DNA of 64,000 bases from Rhodococcus rhodnii (GTDB lineage: Bacteria; Actinomycetota; Actinomycetes; Mycobacteriales; Pseudonocardiaceae): contig JOAA01000019.1 of NCBI GenBank assembly GCA_000720375.1, positions 186,001 through 250,000 on the forward strand. The letters are read 5' to 3'. The translations under genes and the position numbers were made by a program. Position 1 is the stretch's first letter; every line of letters starts with the position of its first letter. Under the pieces are notes generated by a model. It worked only from the letters and a program-made list of their open reading frames with translations. It did not search any database and was not told the origin of the DNA. Of the stretch, positions 60,985 to 64,000 are shown one piece after another.

Positions 60985-61947
60985 CTCGATCTCCATGTAC
61001 GGCGACAGTGCACGCAGGAAATCCGCCGCGTCAAACGCCTCACCTGCGGATACGACCCCAGTCGCGGTCGTCTGTCCGTTGAGGACCCGGTGCACGGCTT
61101 CCACCGCGAGCGGCGCGCTGACGGCGTAGATGTCCTGGCCACGGGCGACGATGCGACGCTCGGCCGCACCGGAACGCACGATCACGTCGACCAGGAACGA
61201 CTCCGCAGTGCGCTCGTCGCCTACCTCCTGGGTCAACACGTCCTTGGCAGCCTTGGCCGTCATGTACGTGCGCACTTCGGGTGCGTCGAGGTGAGTGGGG
61301 ATCGTGATGATGTCGGCCATCGAGAACTCGCCGATCACCGGCTGGGTGCCGAGTGGAGCCGGGAACGTCCACTCCTCGGCCGGTGGGGCGTCGTCGCGGT
61401 ACTCCAGTTGACCGTTGGCGTAGCGGATACGGCGGCCGTTGCGTCGTTCCCGGGAGACCGCGCCCGCGGCACGGGTTCCGGCGGTTGGGTGCCAGCTGCT
61501 CAACGCGTAAGCGACGTGCACGGAGTCGGCCGACGTCCAGTCACCCATTGCGGCTGTGGCCATCAGGTCGCCGAGGCCACCGAAGAAGGCCATTGCCGGG
61601 ACCACCAACGTAGGTGCGTCCGCCTTGAACGTGTCGATGTTGGCCTCGAGCTCGGCAGCCACGTCCACGTACGGGATCCCTGCGCGCACAGCCGCGTCGA
61701 TCACCGGGGCCGCAGTCGCAGCGAACGGTCCGGCGCAGTTGATCACGGCTGCCGCGCCGTCCATGGCGCGGTCCAGCGAAGCCGGGTCGTCGACCGAGGC
61801 TGGCCGGGCTGCTGGGAACGCCGCCAGTTTGTTCGCGTCACGGCCGGACGGAAGCGGGATGTACCCGCGCTTTTCCAGCTCTGCCACCATAAATCGTCCA
61901 GTGTGCCCGTAGGCCCCGTACACCATCACGTTGTCCACACTGGACAT
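60946..61947 (-). CDS. Saccharopine dehydrogenase-like NAD(P)-binding oxidoreductase
   Basis: 333 residues from ATG 61947; ATG 61956 would add three. The N-terminal Rossmann motif MVYGAYGHTGRFMVAEL is followed by AAVINCAGPFAATAAPVIDAAVRAGIPYVDVAAE, the classic saccharopine-dehydrogenase/trans-acting enoyl-reductase family pattern. The C-terminus ends SPYMEIEWAPGGSNPEPAD, where the last 13 codons and the stop lie in the antisense of tRNA-Lys. Substrate unknown; lysine metabolism is not implied by the name. It is divergent from a GlxA-type regulator. Confidence 0.8.
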   Translation of the reverse strand: MSSVDNVMVYGAYGHTGRFMVAELEKRGYIPLPSGRDANKLAAFPAARPASVDDPASLDRAMDGAAAVINCAGPFAATAAPVIDAAVRAGIPYVDVAAELEANIDTFKADAPTLVVPAMAFFGGLGDLMATAAMGDWTSADSVHVAYALSSWHPTAGTRAAGAVSRERRNGRRIRYANGQLEYRDDAPPAEEWTFPAPLGTQPVIGEFSMADIITIPTHLDAPEVRTYMTAKAAKDVLTQEVGDERTAESFLVDVIVRSGAAERRIVARGQDIYAVSAPLAVEAVHRVLNGQTTATGVVSAGEAFDAADFLRALSPYMEIEWAPGGSNPEPAD

Positions 61948-61991
61948 CCTGATCATCGCGGCATCCGCGGACCAGTGTCCGGAACGACGTG

Positions 61992-62936
61992 ATGCGTACA
62001 ATTTCGGACATGGGTTCTGTCGCGGTCGCCGCCACCGACGGGATGCTTCATTTCGAGCTGGCGATGGCCTACGAAGTCTTCGGCTCGCAGGCGGTCCGGC
62101 AGTGGTACGAGATCTCCGTCTGCGGGGATCGTCCAGTGCGGGCAGGAAGGTTCGGGATCGAGCCGGATCGCGGCCTTGACCAGCTCGTACAGGCCGATAC
62201 GGTGATCGTTCCCGCGTTGGCCGATGTGGACCGGGACCCGCCCAATGACCTGGTTGACGCGGTGCGCGCGGCTCATGAGGCGGGCGCTCGCGTGGCCTCG
62301 CTCTGTACAGGTGCGTTCGCGCTGGCCGCCGCAGGATTGCTGGATGGGAAGCGCGCGACCACCCACTGGGCACATACAGACGCGTTGGCCGCTCGGTTTC
62401 CGCAGATCGAGGTCGATGCGGATGTGCTTTACGTCGACAACGGCACCGTGCTCACCTCTGCGGGCAAGGCGGCCGCGATGGACCTGTGCCTGCATATGGT
62501 CCGCTCCGACCACGGTTCCGCGATAGCCAACCAGGTTGCGCGCAACCTGGTTGTGCCGCCTCATCGGGCCGGCGGGCAAGCCCAGTTCGTGCCGACTCCC
62601 GTGCCCGCCAAGGAAAATCACCCGCTGACCGAGCTGTTCCCCTGGGTGCTGGAACGATTGGGCGAACCGTTGACCGTGGCGGACATGGCCCGGCAGGCGA
62701 ACCTGAGCTCACGCCACCTGGGCCGGCACTTCCGGTCGGCGACGGGCACAACTCCGCTGCAATGGCTGCTGACCCAACGGATCCGTCGCGCCCAGGAACT
62801 ATTGGAGACCACCAACAACAGCGTCGACGTCATCGCGGCGGCGACCGGAATGGGCACCGCCGCGACACTTCGTCGTCATTTCAATCGCACGGTCGGCGTG
62901 CCTCCTGACGCGTACCGCCGTACTTTCCGCACCTGA
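61992..62936 (+). CDS. GlxA-type transcriptional regulator (DJ-1/PfpI plus AraC)
   Basis: 314 residues from ATG 61992 (GGAA seven bases upstream; ATG 62010 is possible). Residues about 5-175 are a DJ-1/PfpI-like ligand domain with the nucleophile-elbow Cys in SLCTGAFALAAAGLLDG. Residues about 215-310 are a double helix-turn-helix AraC domain (MARQANLSSRHLGRHFRSATGTTPLQWLLTQRIRRAQELL). The gap to the divergent oxidoreductase is only 44 bp, so the regulator probably controls that gene. The gap holds a TGTCCG...CGGACA-like inverted repeat that may be the operator. Confidence 0.85.
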   Translation: MRTISDMGSVAVAATDGMLHFELAMAYEVFGSQAVRQWYEISVCGDRPVRAGRFGIEPDRGLDQLVQADTVIVPALADVDRDPPNDLVDAVRAAHEAGARVASLCTGAFALAAAGLLDGKRATTHWAHTDALAARFPQIEVDADVLYVDNGTVLTSAGKAAAMDLCLHMVRSDHGSAIANQVARNLVVPPHRAGGQAQFVPTPVPAKENHPLTELFPWVLERLGEPLTVADMARQANLSSRHLGRHFRSATGTTPLQWLLTQRIRRAQELLETTNNSVDVIAAATGMGTAATLRRHFNRTVGVPPDAYRRTFRT

Positions 62937-62970
62937 CGTCAGTCCGTCCAGAGTGGACTCGACGTCAGTT
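62935..62970. terminator. Hairpin between convergent genes
   Basis: CTGACGTC (from 62935) pairs with GACGTCAG (to 62970) and the stem continues through AGTCC/GGACT with a one-base bulge. It covers the ends of both convergent genes. Confidence 0.6.
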
Positions 62971-63375
62971 CTTACGGTAGACGGCAAGCACAGGGATCAA
63001 GCGCTCGGTCTTGCGCTCGTAGTCCGCGAAACCGGGCGCCCGCTCGACCATGCGGGCGTACAGCGCGTCACGCTCGGCGCGGTCGGTCACTTCCTCGGCC
63101 TTGCCTTCGTACTTCTCCGTGCCGACCTCGATGGTGACATCCGGGTTGGCCTTGATGTTGTGGTACCAGGCCGGGTTGCGGTCCGCGCCGCCGTTGGACG
63201 CGATGATCACGACGCGCTCGCCGTCCGGCAGGTACACCAGCGGGCTGCTGACCGACCGGCCGCTCTTGGCACCCGTCGTGGTCAGGATGGTCATCGTCGC
63301 GCCCTCGAACATGCCGCCGACTTTGCCCTCGTTCGCCCGGAACTCCTCGATCACCTGCGTGTTGAAGTCAGACAC
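62965..63375 (-). CDS. Ddn-like deazaflavin (F420)-dependent oxidoreductase family protein
   Basis: 136 residues from GTG 63375, with GGAAGG seven bases upstream. The split beta-barrel sequence starts with a helix and then TMTILTTTGAKSGRSVSSPLVYLPDGERVVIIASNGG, and a later NPAWYHNIKANPDVTIEV. This is the nitroreductase/quinone reductase family exemplified by mycobacterial Ddn, which uses F420H2. The redox substrate is unknown. The gene is monocistronic. Confidence 0.85.
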   Translation of the reverse strand: MSDFNTQVIEEFRANEGKVGGMFEGATMTILTTTGAKSGRSVSSPLVYLPDGERVVIIASNGGADRNPAWYHNIKANPDVTIEVGTEKYEGKAEEVTDRAERDALYARMVERAPGFADYERKTERLIPVLAVYRKN

Positions 63376-63538
63376 CCCAGTACCTTCCGCTTGTCATCAT
63401 TCTTGACTGAGAAAATCCTATCCGGGCAGTTTTTATTCCCTCGGACAGCCCTTGCGGGCAGTCGTCGGGTCGGGGCGGTAACGCCGAGCCGGGTGAAATC
63501 GGACCTATCGGATGCATCCCTCCGACCGGAAGCGAGCC

Positions 63539-64000
63539 ATGAAGACCACTTACGCCCGGCTCCGCAGGACCCTTGGCCAGCTGGCATACGAGAAGCGCTA
63601 CGGCGTACGCACCGCTGAGCTGATCGAGCTGGACAAGCTCGGCATCGACGGCGAGGGGCGCGGGTACTACGTCGCCGCGAGCTGGCGGACTCTGCGACGC
63701 ACCTTGTCGCGCAAGGAGATCACCGGCCGCGACGTGTTCATCGACTTCGGCTCGGGCATGGGCCGGATGGTGCTGGAGGCGGCGAGGTTCCCGTTCGGCC
63801 GGGTGATCGGCGTCGAACTGTCCGACGAGCTGCACAAGATCGCGCAGGACAACGTCCAACGGACCCGGCAGCGCCTGCGCTGCCGTGACATCGAACTCGT
63901 GCGGACCGACGTGCTCGAGTACGAGATCCCGGACGACGTGAGCGTGGTGTTCTTCAACAACCCGTTCCAAGGGCCGGTGTTCACCACGGTGATCGAGCGC
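63539..64000 (+). CDS. Class I SAM-dependent methyltransferase (partial, runs off the window)
   Basis: 154 codons from ATG 63539 remain open to the window edge. Motif I is VFIDFGSGMGRMVLEAARF (near 90-108), followed by VIGVELSDELHKIAQDNV, an acidic RTDVLEYEIPDDVSVVFFNNPF with a terminal NPF reminiscent of post-motif NPPY-type methyltransferases. An AGCGAG stretch precedes the start. The C-terminal part is missing, so the substrate cannot be guessed. Confidence 0.75.
   Translation, partial: MKTTYARLRRTLGQLAYEKRYGVRTAELIELDKLGIDGEGRGYYVAASWRTLRRTLSRKEITGRDVFIDFGSGMGRMVLEAARFPFGRVIGVELSDELHKIAQDNVQRTRQRLRCRDIELVRTDVLEYEIPDDVSVVFFNNPFQGPVFTTVIER

Overview
The window is high-GC DNA with tightly packed, often 1- or 4-base-overlapping genes, many GTG starts, Sec and Tat secreted proteins, and a glnX-glnH-pknG operon. 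This points to a filamentous actinobacterium, most likely of the Pseudonocardiales (Amycolatopsis/Kibdelosporangium-like); the genus is an inference. No transposase, integrase, phage gene or CRISPR array was found.

Region 1 (about 1-40,100) is a large cell-surface polysaccharide locus. It holds two paralogous initiating polyprenyl-phosphate sugar transferases (13806-15305 and 38622-40094), two Wzy/O-antigen-ligase-like proteins (76-1380 and 31200-33236, the latter fused to a Wzz-like front end), two Wzx-like flippases (2591-4003 and 23555-25003) and one separate Wzz-like protein. It also holds about ten glycosyltransferases: a GT-C type, a GT26/WecG type, several GT4 and a GT2-GT4 fusion. Secreted or modifying enzymes are a 1367-residue dimethylformamidase-like/DUF4082 protein, a GH26 glycosidase and a class III aminotransferase. 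A run at 33233-38622 looks like a nucleotide-sugar module: cytidylyltransferase, NAD-dependent epimerase, PIG-L deacetylase, two C-methyltransferase-like proteins, plus a divergent 3,5-epimerase. Unrelated enzymes lie among these genes: an alpha/beta hydrolase, a small methyltransferase, a metallo-hydrolase, and a DedA/holin-like/phosphodiesterase fusion. The likely flow is initiation, extension, flipping, polymerisation and length control, followed by extracellular trimming.

Region 2 (about 40,100-46,500) is sparse. It holds a repeat-rich intergenic stretch, a secreted haem peroxidase, a 0.7-kb non-coding stretch with small repeats, three minus-strand tRNA genes (Phe, Asp, Glu), a small conserved protein, a CopZ-like copper chaperone behind a CsoR-like palindrome, a ribbon-helix-helix-like small protein and a cold-shock protein. 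A roughly 59-bp repeat occurs in opposite orientations at both ends of the tRNA/copper segment.

Region 3 (about 46,500-64,000) is mostly housekeeping and regulation. It contains an L,D-transpeptidase lipoprotein behind a CRP-type palindrome, an MmpL transporter divergent from a two-component system, a membrane protein divergent from a TetR regulator with two matching operators, a pentapeptide-repeat protein, the glnX-glnH-pknG operon extended by an unknown gene and a Rid-family gene, two small proteins, tRNA-Lys, a saccharopine-dehydrogenase-like gene whose 3' end is antisense to that tRNA, a GlxA/AraC-type regulator, a Ddn-like oxidoreductase and a methyltransferase cut by the window edge.
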